Below, in pieces: positions 26,401 through 34,471 of a DNA stretch of 64,000 nt. Position numbers and translations under genes: made by a program. Below the pieces are notes generated by a model. The model saw nothing but the letters and a program-made list of their open reading frames with translations, ran no database searches and had not been told where the DNA came from. This DNA comes from Emticicia sp. BO119 (lineage in GTDB: Bacteria > Bacteroidota > Bacteroidia > Cytophagales > Spirosomataceae): contig NZ_JACETV010000002.1 of the NCBI RefSeq assembly GCF_013912375.1, forward strand, positions 496,001 to 560,000, in the 5' to 3' direction. How positions within the stretch are numbered: the stretch's first letter is position 1; every line of letters begins with the position of its first letter.

Positions 26401-29254
26401 TTCTATTGCGAAGAGTAATACCACGGGCAGGTATGTATTGGGAGGCACAAGTAAGTCGCAAGCGAGTACAGGGAATAAAACCGTTGCCTTGAAAGGCGAT
26501 AATGACGGCTGGCTTGTAGAAATCAATGAATCTGATGGAGCTAAAGTGGCTGAAAAAGCTGTTGGCGGAGCCAATAAGGATGATTTCTATGAAGTATTAA
26601 GAATGCCTAACGGAACGGGCTATTGGCTGTCTATGCGTGTAACCAACACAAATTCGGGAGATATAACAGCATCGGCCCTGGGATTGACAGATATATGGGT
26701 AGCAGAGATTGACAATAATTTCAGTCTGGCCCCCCGATGGGACAGGCGCTATGGTGGCGCTTATGAGGACGGCCCGAGAAGTGCCATAATTACGAGTACA
26801 GGTCAATTAATTGTAGGAGGATATCAGGCAAGTAGCGCCACAAATACCAATGGTATTGCTCAGGATTATTATGCTGTAAAAATATCAGAATGCACAGCTG
26901 GTACTACTGCCACCATGTGCACAGCTTCAACGGTTAATCTGTATGCAAGTGGCTGTAATGGTACCATTCAATGGTCGAACGGCAGTAGTAGTAATAGTAT
27001 ATCTGTAAATATTGCAGGCACTTATACAGCTACCTGTACTTCATTTGTGACCAATTGCACGAGCAGTGCAAGCAATGCACTTGTTGTAAATTTTGCAAGC
27101 ACCAATGCACCTGCAGTTACTGGCACTACGATATGCACAGGAAACAGTACTACACTTACTGCCACGGGTTGCTCGGGTACATATAAATGGTACAGTTCTG
27201 AAACAGGAACTACAATTCTGGCTAGTACAGCTGCCTATGCTACGCCAGTGCTTAACACCACAACTGCATATTATACAAGCTGTACAGAAAATAATTGCGA
27301 AAGCAGCAGGACATTAGTTACAGTAAATGTGGAAGCTAAACCGAATGCACCAACTGTTGCGAGCCCGAACCCGATTTGTGTGGGAGGCAGCGCCAATATA
27401 AGTGCTGCTGGTTGTACAGGTTCTGTAACATGGACGGGTGGGCTAAGTGGTAATACAATTACTGTAAGCCCTGCCATTTCTCGAACTTATCGGGCTGCCT
27501 GCACGAATGAAAATAGCTGTACCAGTGATAGTAGCACCGTGGTTACATTGGTTGTGAATCCATTACCATCCGCACCTGTTATTTCTACGGTCTCATGTGA
27601 AAACACTCTTACAAAAATATGGGATAAGCGTTTCGGTGGGAGTAATTATGAGGAACTACGTTATATGCTACCCACAAATGATAGAGGATATTTATTGGGA
27701 GGTTATTCAAACTCTGATATTTCTGGTGATAAAACCCAGGCTTCTCAGGGTGGTAATGATTATTGGATAGTAAAAATAGATGCGGATGGGATAAAACTAT
27801 GGGATAAGCGTTTCGGAGGCAATACTAATGATATTTTAACCTCTATGCTACCTACAAATGATGGAGGATATTTATTAGGGGGTTGGTCGGAGTCTGGTAA
27901 CACTGGTGATAAAAGTCAGACTTCTCAAGGTTATTCTGATTATTGGATAGTTAAAACAGATGCGAATGGGACAAAAATTTGGGATAAGCGTTTTGGAGGT
28001 AGTAATGCAGATATTTTACGTTCTATACTCCCTACAAATGATGGAGGATATTTATTAGGGGGTGAATCCTATTCAGGTTTTTCAGGCGACAAAAGTCAGG
28101 TTTCTCAGGGTGGGTTAGATTTTTGGATAGTAAAAATAGATGCGAATGGGACCAAACTATGGGATAAGCGTTTTGGAGGTATTAATGATGATGTTTTATG
28201 GAATATGATAAATACAGGTGATGGTGGATACTTATTAGGTGGATTTTCATGGTCTGATATTTCAGGAGACAAAAGTCAATCTTCAAGAGGCGATGCTGAC
28301 TATTGGGTACTTAAAATTGATGCAAACGGTACAAAAATATGGGATAAAACTTTTGGAGGTAGTGATATGGATTTTCTGACTTCTGTAGTGCAGACCAGTG
28401 ATGGTGGATATTTACTTACAGGAGAATCAGGTTCTGGCATTTCAGGTGAGAAAAGCCATATCTTACTTGGAGACAGAGATTGTTGGTTAGTAAAAATTGA
28501 TGCTAATGGAACAAAGATGTGGGATAAGCGCTTTGGCGGTAATGGTACTGACTGGCTACCAACTATAGTTCCTGTCAGCGATGGCGGTTACCTATTGGGT
28601 GGAGGGTCTAGTTCAGATATTTCGGGAGAGAAAAGTGAAAAATCTCAGGGAGATTTTGATTATTGGATTGTAAAAATTGATGTTAATGGAACAAAAATAT
28701 GGGATAAGGCTTACGGCGGAGCTAACTTAGAAGGTATTGGTTCAATATTACCTATATCAGACGGAGGATATTTATTAGGGGGAGGATCTGATTCTGGTAT
28801 TTCAGGTGATAAAAGTCAATCGTCTCAAGGAGGGAGAGATTTCTGGGTATTAAAAGTAAATGAGTGTCTGAATCCTATTGCAATTTGTCCTGGCCAGAAT
28901 GTTAAGTTAACAGCGAGTGGTTGCACGGAGACAGTTAACTGGTCAAATGGTATGAGTGGTAGTACTATTACAATTAATTCGGCGGGTACCTATACTGCTA
29001 CCTGTACTGTTAATAATTGTGGCAGTAGCCTTAGTAATAGTATCGTTATTACTAATGTTCCGGCAAATCTTAGTCTTGCTAATACGGCTACAAACGGGGT
29101 TCAGAAAGCACTGGATAGCATTACCTCAACGCAGACTGTGCCAGTCTCAACAAATGTCACCTATCAGGCAGGTAAGAGTATCAATCTGCAAGGGGTATTT
29201 CAGGCTCAGCCTGGTAGTGTTTTTAAGGCTGAGATTAAGGGGTGTGATAATTGA
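23474..29254 (+). CDS. Giant secreted repeat protein (1926 residues) with ELWxxDGT and 3-coathanger parts
   Basis: Signal peptide (ILSVICLSTKAQ), then about seven ELWxxDGTxxGT repeats over residues ~50-420, a beta-propeller-like repeat known from Bacteroidota surface proteins. Ig-like modules follow (ITWNTGATTSSIVV). Next is a first set of diverged KxWxxxYGG..D / SDGG modules (about 690-1140), more Ig-like modules, then seven near-regular 60-residue WDKRFGG...GGYLLGG repeats (about 1380-1795). The end is one Ig-like module and the C-terminal YQAGKSINLQGVF..GSVFKAEIKGCDN block shared with the proteins at 3198 and 6679. I infer an exported surface or biofilm protein. No catalytic motif was seen. 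Confidence 0.82.
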   Translation: MNKTLRIIILSVICLSTKAQISLVKQFDRQIANFETLGNKILFNVESQGGEPELWVSDGSESGTFIIPSAPPLTSVSTFRSRVGNYIFWYVNGEIWKSDGTISGTVKVKDGLPSCNNLVNLNGILVFTGEDDLWRSDGTTGGTYKIKDDIVPYVLERTAVYNGYLYFMGGNAISNFTTVWRTDGTTTGTTEIPNGGYKPLGFNVINNKLIYSAFITYPNCETNDSGFIRVIVQMDGSNVTVLTPVNCIPSNPFGWNNFESTSKFFKAGNYLYFKGGISIVGGFGSTNLFRTDGTVAGTIKLTNFIPSSLNEGLDNSFWDGSMENDFGFDNIFLFPARTSNEGIELWRSDGTAIGTYLLKDFIIGAEASNPKEFRTINGLTYFYAKSVTYGMELWKSDGTANGTQLVEQLNRSAQNVPFPTNFPFNGHEYGINMGNGYYFSGIYNNINGLYKTCISPFPVLSATNTTICAGSNTTLSASGCNGIITWNTGATTSSIVVSPGTSTTYSATCTEGVCSTSITNSLTITVNPVPVIAANTGNLCAGQSITLTASGVTAGIQWQRNGSTIASATNATYSPTQAGTYRAIVIATQCYSNEIIVKPIPAVPAITSSASNSICAGQSTTLTVSNCAGSVTWLPSGSGSAISVSPGSTTTYTATCTENACINTNTINIVVNPLPAAPVASIFNCTNTPTKVWEKKYGGTHIESPYKVLELSDGNLLWVGVSSSAISGDKTVSNSAGDDAWIIKTDAAGTTKIWDKVYGGTGGDYPYASIATSDGGAIIALGSNSGMSGNKTIDKYGSSGNDIWVIKINSSGVIENQWIFGGTLDDNPKDIIQTSDGNYVLAAVSYSADGTGNKSIINGPISNTINGDIWIIKFNPASTSATGASVWQATYGGNSLDEPAKVMETPSGDLLIAGSSKSIVSGNKTSVSHDGGAGQSDYWVLKIKSNASAIVWQQSYGGAKASSDPTGQSYGDDNLTSIAKSNTTGRYVLGGTSKSQASTGNKTVALKGDNDGWLVEINESDGAKVAEKAVGGANKDDFYEVLRMPNGTGYWLSMRVTNTNSGDITASALGLTDIWVAEIDNNFSLAPRWDRRYGGAYEDGPRSAIITSTGQLIVGGYQASSATNTNGIAQDYYAVKISECTAGTTATMCTASTVNLYASGCNGTIQWSNGSSSNSISVNIAGTYTATCTSFVTNCTSSASNALVVNFASTNAPAVTGTTICTGNSTTLTATGCSGTYKWYSSETGTTILASTAAYATPVLNTTTAYYTSCTENNCESSRTLVTVNVEAKPNAPTVASPNPICVGGSANISAAGCTGSVTWTGGLSGNTITVSPAISRTYRAACTNENSCTSDSSTVVTLVVNPLPSAPVISTVSCENTLTKIWDKRFGGSNYEELRYMLPTNDRGYLLGGYSNSDISGDKTQASQGGNDYWIVKIDADGIKLWDKRFGGNTNDILTSMLPTNDGGYLLGGWSESGNTGDKSQTSQGYSDYWIVKTDANGTKIWDKRFGGSNADILRSILPTNDGGYLLGGESYSGFSGDKSQVSQGGLDFWIVKIDANGTKLWDKRFGGINDDVLWNMINTGDGGYLLGGFSWSDISGDKSQSSRGDADYWVLKIDANGTKIWDKTFGGSDMDFLTSVVQTSDGGYLLTGESGSGISGEKSHILLGDRDCWLVKIDANGTKMWDKRFGGNGTDWLPTIVPVSDGGYLLGGGSSSDISGEKSEKSQGDFDYWIVKIDVNGTKIWDKAYGGANLEGIGSILPISDGGYLLGGGSDSGISGDKSQSSQGGRDFWVLKVNECLNPIAICPGQNVKLTASGCTETVNWSNGMSGSTITINSAGTYTATCTVNNCGSSLSNSIVITNVPANLSLANTATNGVQKALDSITSTQTVPVSTNVTYQAGKSINLQGVFQAQPGSVFKAEIKGCDN
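27613..28860 (+). repeat. Seven tandem 180-bp coding repeats
   Basis: Seven in-frame 60-residue units (IWDKRFGG, then SDGGYLLGG, SGDKSQ.SQGG, DYWIVKIDANGT) inside the giant gene. The copies are less alike in DNA than the repeats at 7340-9290, so this array is older. A more diverged set of the same unit lies at about 25545-26880 in the same gene. Confidence 0.8.
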
Positions 29255-29272
29255 AATGCCGGAGAGAATAAA

Positions 29273-29307
29273 AAAGAGTTATGGCAAAAGAGTTGCCATA
29301 ACTCTTT
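29273..29307 (+). terminator. Terminator after the giant gene
   Basis: A 15-bp perfect stem (aaagagttatggcaa with its complement), 5-base loop and T-rich end, 19 bases after the stop at 29254. Confidence 0.85.
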
Positions 29308-29528
29308 ACATTTAATCAGTACTTAGGCTTCCCTTGGGAAATCAAATATTAAAGATTGATCATCCTAAAAATGTAATGCTTTCCTTTCAAGTTTATAATT
29401 ACAAATAAAATACTTTATTAATCCAATAGGCAATACTCAATTGCCCATTGGACAGATGCCTTTCGTAAAAAGCTATATCATTCTTTATCAGAACTACTTT
29501 TGATTGACACAATTATTATGAGGTACTT

Positions 29529-29830
29529 TTAAAACTTACTACCAACCGTAATTTTATCATTCTCTTCGGGAAGAAACCCAGTAACCTTAATTAATTTTGA
29601 ATAATTATTTATACTTGGCATCACTTTTTTATTTTCCCAAAGGAATACAGTTGTTTCAGAAACACCTAATAATTTGCTAAAGTCCCTTTAGAAAGATTGC
29701 TTATTGCGCAGTTTAGCTCCAAAAGTCAGTGGATTTGGATTATACGCTCTGTTTATAGGTTTAGGCACCCTAGCAGCTAAATCTGGGAAATGTCCACATA
29801 ATCTTTTGCCTAAGGCAATGCAAATTACTT
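29529..29830 (-). pseudogene. Decayed copy of an orphan XRE-type HTH gene
   Basis: On the minus strand this reads ALGKRLCGHFPDLAARVPKP, then NPNPLTFGAKLRNK. The frame is then lost where 11 bases present in the intact copy at 40374 (between gaaagatt and gcttatt) are missing. Recognisable HTH sequence continues in another frame (ANYLVFLKQLYSFGK region) and ends with a different tail (KLIKVTGFLPEEND). By eye the DNA is about 80-85% identical to 40374-40650. The first stop of this tail frame is at 29529. It lies just upstream of the sulfur cassette, in the same orientation as the other copy. Confidence 0.8.
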
Positions 29831-29909
29831 AAATAATCGACTTTTTGATAAGATGCTCTAGCAATGTTAATGAAGTATTTTACAAAAAAGAATATTTTTT
29901 TAAAAAACT

Positions 29910-29940
29910 TTTGAAAAGTGAATTATTATAGTTTACTTTG
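29910..29940 (+). promoter_or_regulatory. Candidate promoter of the sulfur cassette
   Basis: TTTG at 29910-29913, 20 bases, then TACTTTG at 29934-29940. This is the TTTG-N19-21-TAnnTTTG pattern with one base missing in the -7 box. Transcription would begin near 29947, giving a ~360-base leader before the first large gene. Confidence 0.5.
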
Positions 29941-30037
29941 TCTATCAAATTAGTAGAGTAATAAAGTAAATATATATTCTTTCCTTCTTGCTAACCACCA
30001 GTAAGACAAGGGAACCCAATCAAATTATTCACCAAAA

Positions 30038-30151
30038 ATGATGAAAGAAATTTGTTTGTTTGATTCGCCGGAATACTTTCTGACGAATTCGGTGGTGCCT
30101 TGTATGCTTCCCAATGCACAACGTATGTGCCTCACCGATAGTTGTTGTTAG
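30038..30151 (+). CDS. Putative cysteine-rich leader peptide ending Cys-Cys-stop
   Basis: A 37-codon ORF starting ATG ATG AAA GAA (30038) and ending ...MCLTDSCC-stop. Five of 37 codons are Cys (residues 6, 22, 31, 36, 37), with two TGT codons right before TAG. It lies inside the long leader of an operon for a thiol dioxygenase and a rhodanese, and a large foldable segment follows 37 bases later. By analogy, short polycysteine ORFs in mycobacteria act as cysteine-responsive attenuators of sulfur genes, so ribosome stalling at the Cys codons could report cysteine shortage. That link is inference; the ORF could be chance, but its position and ending argue against it. Confidence 0.55.
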   Translation: MMKEICLFDSPEYFLTNSVVPCMLPNAQRMCLTDSCC

Positions 30152-30187
30152 CAACGCAATACATTTGAAAAATACTATATTATCCTT

Positions 30188-30275
30188 GGTACCCTCGTGA
30201 CAGCCCAGGTACGACTTCCGTTTGGTCGGTGGTTGGCTATTCGGTTTGTTTTACTAGGCTGTCCTTAGGGGTATC
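30188..30275 (+). promoter_or_regulatory. Structured 5' leader of the sulfur cassette
   Basis: Long-range pairing: 30188-30194 with 30269-30275 (7 bp, one G-U) and 30199-30205 (gacagcc) with 30257-30263 (ggctgtc), enclosing ~50 bases with smaller stems. Also, 29991-29999 (ctaaccacc) can pair with 30228-30236 (ggtggttgg). The ggtggt at 30091-30096 inside the small ORF could compete for the same partner. I do not recognise a known riboswitch class. The lack of a T run argues against a simple terminator and for translational or mixed control. Confidence 0.45.
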
Positions 30276-30307
30276 AGGGATTCTTTTGCCAAATCCAAAG
30301 AAAAATC

Positions 30308-31219
30308 ATGAAAGTTTCAATTAAAATCGCATTCGTAGCGCTTTTTTGCTTCACAGGTCTGCATAGTGTCGGGCAACAGAATATCAGGATAAGCGGTACA
30401 CGCTTTACGTTTCCATTGGTAGAAAGATGGATTGTTGAATATAACAAATCAGGCTCAAATCTCTCTGCTGATTTGATTCCAAAGGCACAGCCTAACGAAA
30501 AATTAACTGTAAGAGTAGTTGGTCATGTTTTAGAAAAAACAGAATTAAAGCCATCAGAAGAAGTAATAGTTGTCAGTCGTTTTGCGCTTTTGCCTGTGAG
30601 CAATGAAAAAAATAGCCTTGCTCAGAAATCGCTGAAAAAGGGCTTAAAACCTGAAGAATTAAAAAAAGTATTCTTTGAAGACCCTGAAGAGTCGCTGGAA
30701 GAAAATACAAATAATGGCAAATATCAGGTCTATACACGCAATGCAAGAGTATGCTCTTCTATCGCCTTTGCCAGGTATTTCAATGATGAGCCTGAGAATA
30801 TTTTCGGGAAAGGAATCACCGGCGACGACTATCATTTGATTGAAGCCGTTAAACGGGATTCGTTAGGTATTACCTACAATAATCTGGGGTATATATATGA
30901 TTTAGAAAGCCGTACATTACAAAAGGGATTAGCAGTTTTACCCATAGATTTTAACAAAAATGGTAAGCTCGAAAAAGAAGAGCAAATTTATCAGAACCTC
31001 GATTTACTCATCAGCTTTTTAGAGAAAGGCAATAAAAAACAATACCTGCCGACCGAGAATATATTCTTCGTGATTGATAAAAGTCAGGCCAGTGACGAAC
31101 TCAATAAATTTATCCGCTGGGTTCAGACCGATGGACAGTCGTTTGCTCATGAATACGGTTTTCTTTCATTGACAACCAATGATAACAAAAGTGCCTTTAA
31201 TACAAATCTTAACAAGTAA
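30308..31219 (+). CDS. Periplasmic PstS-like substrate-binding protein
   Basis: 303 residues with a signal peptide (FVALFCFTGLHSVGQQ) and no lipobox Cys. It has the PBP-like pattern of PstS-type proteins: IRISGTRFTFPLVERWIVEYNKS at the start, then PSEEVIVVSRFALLPVSNEKN, and a late LNKFIRWVQTDGQSFAHEYGFLSL. PstS binds phosphate oxyanion; related proteins bind sulfate, molybdate or tungstate. No ABC permease or ATPase genes are present. Here it is the first gene before a SusC/SusD pair and thiol-oxidation genes, so an oxyanion or sulfonate ligand is plausible but unproven. It probably works with the TonB-dependent transporter rather than an ABC importer. Confidence 0.75.
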   Translation: MKVSIKIAFVALFCFTGLHSVGQQNIRISGTRFTFPLVERWIVEYNKSGSNLSADLIPKAQPNEKLTVRVVGHVLEKTELKPSEEVIVVSRFALLPVSNEKNSLAQKSLKKGLKPEELKKVFFEDPEESLEENTNNGKYQVYTRNARVCSSIAFARYFNDEPENIFGKGITGDDYHLIEAVKRDSLGITYNNLGYIYDLESRTLQKGLAVLPIDFNKNGKLEKEEQIYQNLDLLISFLEKGNKKQYLPTENIFFVIDKSQASDELNKFIRWVQTDGQSFAHEYGFLSLTTNDNKSAFNTNLNK

Positions 31220-31369
31220 AAGCAGGATTTAAGTGAGATCAGTTGCTTATTAATTCTGTGTAATATCTCCTTTTGCTCATACAATCCTTATCAGGCTACT
31301 CTATGTTAGGAATAGCCCTGGTTATCTTTTGCATTCCCAAAAAACCGAAAACGATACTTACGAACATAT

Positions 31370-34300
31370 ATGAAACAAAAAATTTACCATTACTCGAAAC
31401 TGCTTTTATTAGTAGCGGTATTCATTTCAGCGTATTCTCAGAATGGACATGCGCAGAATAGCGATTCCCGGCAACCTGTTTCCATTACAGGTAAGGTAAC
31501 AGACACAAAAAGTAAAGAAGGAATTGTGGGAGCTACTGTAGCCATCAAAGGAACGACTACAGGTGTTCTGACAGATGTAAACGGTAATTTTGACTTTAAA
31601 ACTTCACAAAAACCACCTTTTACCGTAGTAGTTTCTTATCTGGGCTACAGGAGACAGGAAGTTGAGGTTTTTGAAATAGAACCCTTAACCTTTGCGCTAT
31701 CAGAAATTAAAGGGCTTAAACTGGATGAAGTCGTTGTAATTGGTTATAGCACACAGGAAAGAAAGAATCTTGTTGGTTCGGTTACAAAAATTGACCCGGG
31801 TGATGTGAAAAATATCCCGGTTGCCAGTGTAGATGCGCAGTTGCAAGGCAAAGCAGCGGGGGTGCAGATTAATGCTAATACAGGGATACCCGGCGAGGCT
31901 ATTTCTGTAAGAGTAAGAGGGACCACCTCTATTAATGGTAGCAATGCACCTTTATATATTGTAGATGGCGTATTTATTAATGCTACAAGCTTGCAAACCA
32001 TTAATATGGGAGGCACTTCTACAAGCCCGTTAGCGGATATAAACCCATCAGATATTGAGAGCATTGAAGTTTTGAAGGATGCCAATGCAACAGCCATTTA
32101 TGGTTCGAGAGGGGCCAATGGTGTAGTAATTATTACAACCAAAAGAGGTGAATATAATACAAAGGCTAAGATAAACCTTAATGTAACCCAAGGGTTTAGT
32201 GAAATACAGAAAAGCAGATTGTGGAAATTGGTTACCGGCCCTGAATCAGCTGCATTTGTAAACGAAGCCTGGATTAATGCAGGAATTGATAACCCTGCTC
32301 TGAAACAGACTTTCGCCAATAGACCCTATCGCCCGAAATCAGAGGGAGGCCGGGGGTTACCGGAAGAACAAGGGACTTTTGACAGACTAAGCGATGTATT
32401 CAGAGTTGCTTCCCTTAAAGAGTATGACCTTTCCTTGCAGGGTGGTACAAAAACTACTAAGTATTATATAGGTGGCAATTATACAAAACAAGAGGCTACA
32501 GTTCGCCCGGTATACTTTGAGCGGTCAAGTTTTAAGCTGAATTTAGACCAGCAGGTAAATGATCAAATAACTATTGGTACAAGCAACAGCATTTCCCGTT
32601 CTTACCGGAATCAGCTTATTAGTGGAAGCACCCCAAGAGGGATTTTCCAATCTGCCTTGCTGACAGCTACCAACCTGCCTAAATATAATGATGATGGTAC
32701 CCCTGCCTTATGGGGAGGATTTGATAACGTAGATGTACTGGTAAATAATAACTTTATTAATACGGTAAGCCTGCGCTATATCGGAAATCTTTATGCTGAC
32801 ATAGATTTATTACCTAACCTGAAATTCAGAACCAGTTGGAGTGTTGATTATAACAATTATGATGAAAATGAATACTGGACTGATGAAACCGTTGTTGGGG
32901 CAGCCCCAACCAATGGCCGGGCACGTTCCTCGCTTACCCAGAACAGTGCATGGGTAAATGAACAGACCCTTTCATACCGGAAGAAATTTGACAAACATTC
33001 ATTCTCTGCCCTCGTAGGTAATACCCTGCAAAGTAATATTCTGAAAAATACTGCGGCCGAAGGGTCTAATTTTCCGAATAATTCATACCAGATTATTTCT
33101 TCTGCCTCTATTTTCAACGCCTCACAGTCATGGACAAAGGGCTCACTTGCCTCATTCTTTTCACGTGTTGATTATAATTATAACAGCAAATACTTATTTG
33201 AATTTACTTTCCGGGCTGATGGTTCTTCACGGTTTGGCGGAAATAATAAATGGGGCTATTTCCCATCGGTAGGGGGTGCATGGCGCGTAAAAGAAGAAGA
33301 CTTCCTGAAAAATGTGAGCTTCATCAGCGATCTGAAACTAAGAGCCAGTGTGGGTGTAACAGGCAACCAGAGTGGTATCGGTGATTTTGCTTCTTTAGGT
33401 CTTTGGAACGGTGGACCCGGGTATCCTGACAATGAAAGCAGCGGGGTTAGACCGGGCACTTCGCCGCAACAATTGGCTAATCCTGATTTGGTATGGGAAA
33501 AAACCAGACAGGCTAATATAGGCCTTGAAGCAGGATTTCTGGATAACCGTATCAATGTAGAATTAAATTTCTACGATAAATATACTACTGACGTATTATT
33601 GCAATTGCCTTTGCCGGGCACGAGTGGATTTACGTCTTATGCCAGCAATGTCGGAAAAATCAGTAATAAGGGTTTTGAATTGAGTATCAATACTTTCAAT
33701 ATTCAGCGAGACCGCTTCAAGTGGCAGACTAATCTGAATGTGGCCACCAATGTCAATAAAATAGTAGAACTTCCAAATCCTATTAATAGCGGATTCATAA
33801 CATTGGAACAAGGTTACCCCATGTTCTCTTTTCAGGTGTATAAACAATTGTATGTAGACGCACAAACCGGCAATGCTGTATATGAAGACGTAAATAAAGA
33901 TGGACAGATAACAGTAGCCGACCGCCAGATTTTAGGCACTTTTACGCCAAAATTCTTTGGTGGGCTTACAAATGCTCTTTCGTACAAAGACTTTGATTTA
34001 AATGTCTTATTCACTTTCCAGCAAGGCAATTATTTATTCAATGAAAACAGGAATTATGGCGAGAGTGGCGGTACCAGAGCAGATAGGTCCTATCACCTTA
34101 CTCAGGCTAACAGATGGCAAAAACCGGGAGATATTACCGATATTCCACGCATTACTACTGTGGGTACTAACTATAATTTAAGTCCGAATAGTCGATATCT
34201 GGAAGATGCTTCCTTTATCAGATTGAAAAACCTGTCGCTTGGCTATACAATACCTGTCCAAACTACAAGCAAGCTAAAAATCTCAAAGGCTCGCCTGTTT

Positions 34301-34456
34301 GTTAACGGGTCAAACTTATGGTTGCTCACTAAATATACCGGACCGGACCCGGAGGCATATGTACCTTCTTCGGGTAATCAGAACGCAGTAGGAAGAGACT
34401 TCTGTATTCCTCCGCAACCGCAAAGTGTGCAATTTGGTATTAATCTAACCTTTTAA
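31370..34456 (+). CDS. SusC/RagA-type TonB-dependent outer-membrane transporter
   Basis: 1028 residues. Signal peptide, then a carboxypeptidase-regulatory-like domain (about 40-110, SITGKVTDTKSKEGIVGATV), then a short TonB-box region (LDEVVVIGYSTQERKNLVGSV). The plug follows (QLQGKAAGVQINANTGIPG, VRVRGTTSINGSNAPLYIVDG, YGSRGANGVVIITTKRG), then a long beta-barrel ending in an aromatic residue (GINLTF). The family imports large or scarce nutrients across the outer membrane with a SusD lid. The SusD gene follows after 15 bases. The neighbours point to a sulfur-containing nutrient and not a glycan, since there are no glycoside hydrolases in the operon. Confidence 0.95.
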   Translation: MKQKIYHYSKLLLLVAVFISAYSQNGHAQNSDSRQPVSITGKVTDTKSKEGIVGATVAIKGTTTGVLTDVNGNFDFKTSQKPPFTVVVSYLGYRRQEVEVFEIEPLTFALSEIKGLKLDEVVVIGYSTQERKNLVGSVTKIDPGDVKNIPVASVDAQLQGKAAGVQINANTGIPGEAISVRVRGTTSINGSNAPLYIVDGVFINATSLQTINMGGTSTSPLADINPSDIESIEVLKDANATAIYGSRGANGVVIITTKRGEYNTKAKINLNVTQGFSEIQKSRLWKLVTGPESAAFVNEAWINAGIDNPALKQTFANRPYRPKSEGGRGLPEEQGTFDRLSDVFRVASLKEYDLSLQGGTKTTKYYIGGNYTKQEATVRPVYFERSSFKLNLDQQVNDQITIGTSNSISRSYRNQLISGSTPRGIFQSALLTATNLPKYNDDGTPALWGGFDNVDVLVNNNFINTVSLRYIGNLYADIDLLPNLKFRTSWSVDYNNYDENEYWTDETVVGAAPTNGRARSSLTQNSAWVNEQTLSYRKKFDKHSFSALVGNTLQSNILKNTAAEGSNFPNNSYQIISSASIFNASQSWTKGSLASFFSRVDYNYNSKYLFEFTFRADGSSRFGGNNKWGYFPSVGGAWRVKEEDFLKNVSFISDLKLRASVGVTGNQSGIGDFASLGLWNGGPGYPDNESSGVRPGTSPQQLANPDLVWEKTRQANIGLEAGFLDNRINVELNFYDKYTTDVLLQLPLPGTSGFTSYASNVGKISNKGFELSINTFNIQRDRFKWQTNLNVATNVNKIVELPNPINSGFITLEQGYPMFSFQVYKQLYVDAQTGNAVYEDVNKDGQITVADRQILGTFTPKFFGGLTNALSYKDFDLNVLFTFQQGNYLFNENRNYGESGGTRADRSYHLTQANRWQKPGDITDIPRITTVGTNYNLSPNSRYLEDASFIRLKNLSLGYTIPVQTTSKLKISKARLFVNGSNLWLLTKYTGPDPEAYVPSSGNQNAVGRDFCIPPQPQSVQFGINLTF

Positions 34457-34471
34457 TTTCTCAGGACACAC

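Noticed and set aside
30181-30300. Known riboswitch classes (SAM, TPP, cobalamin) upstream of the sulfur cassette.
   Set aside because: I looked for their conserved core strings and found none; only an unassigned structured leader can be claimed.
31273-31461. Small ORF between the PstS-like gene and susC.
   Set aside because: It overlaps the susC start in another frame and shows no family features; the susC signal peptide frame is clearly the real one.
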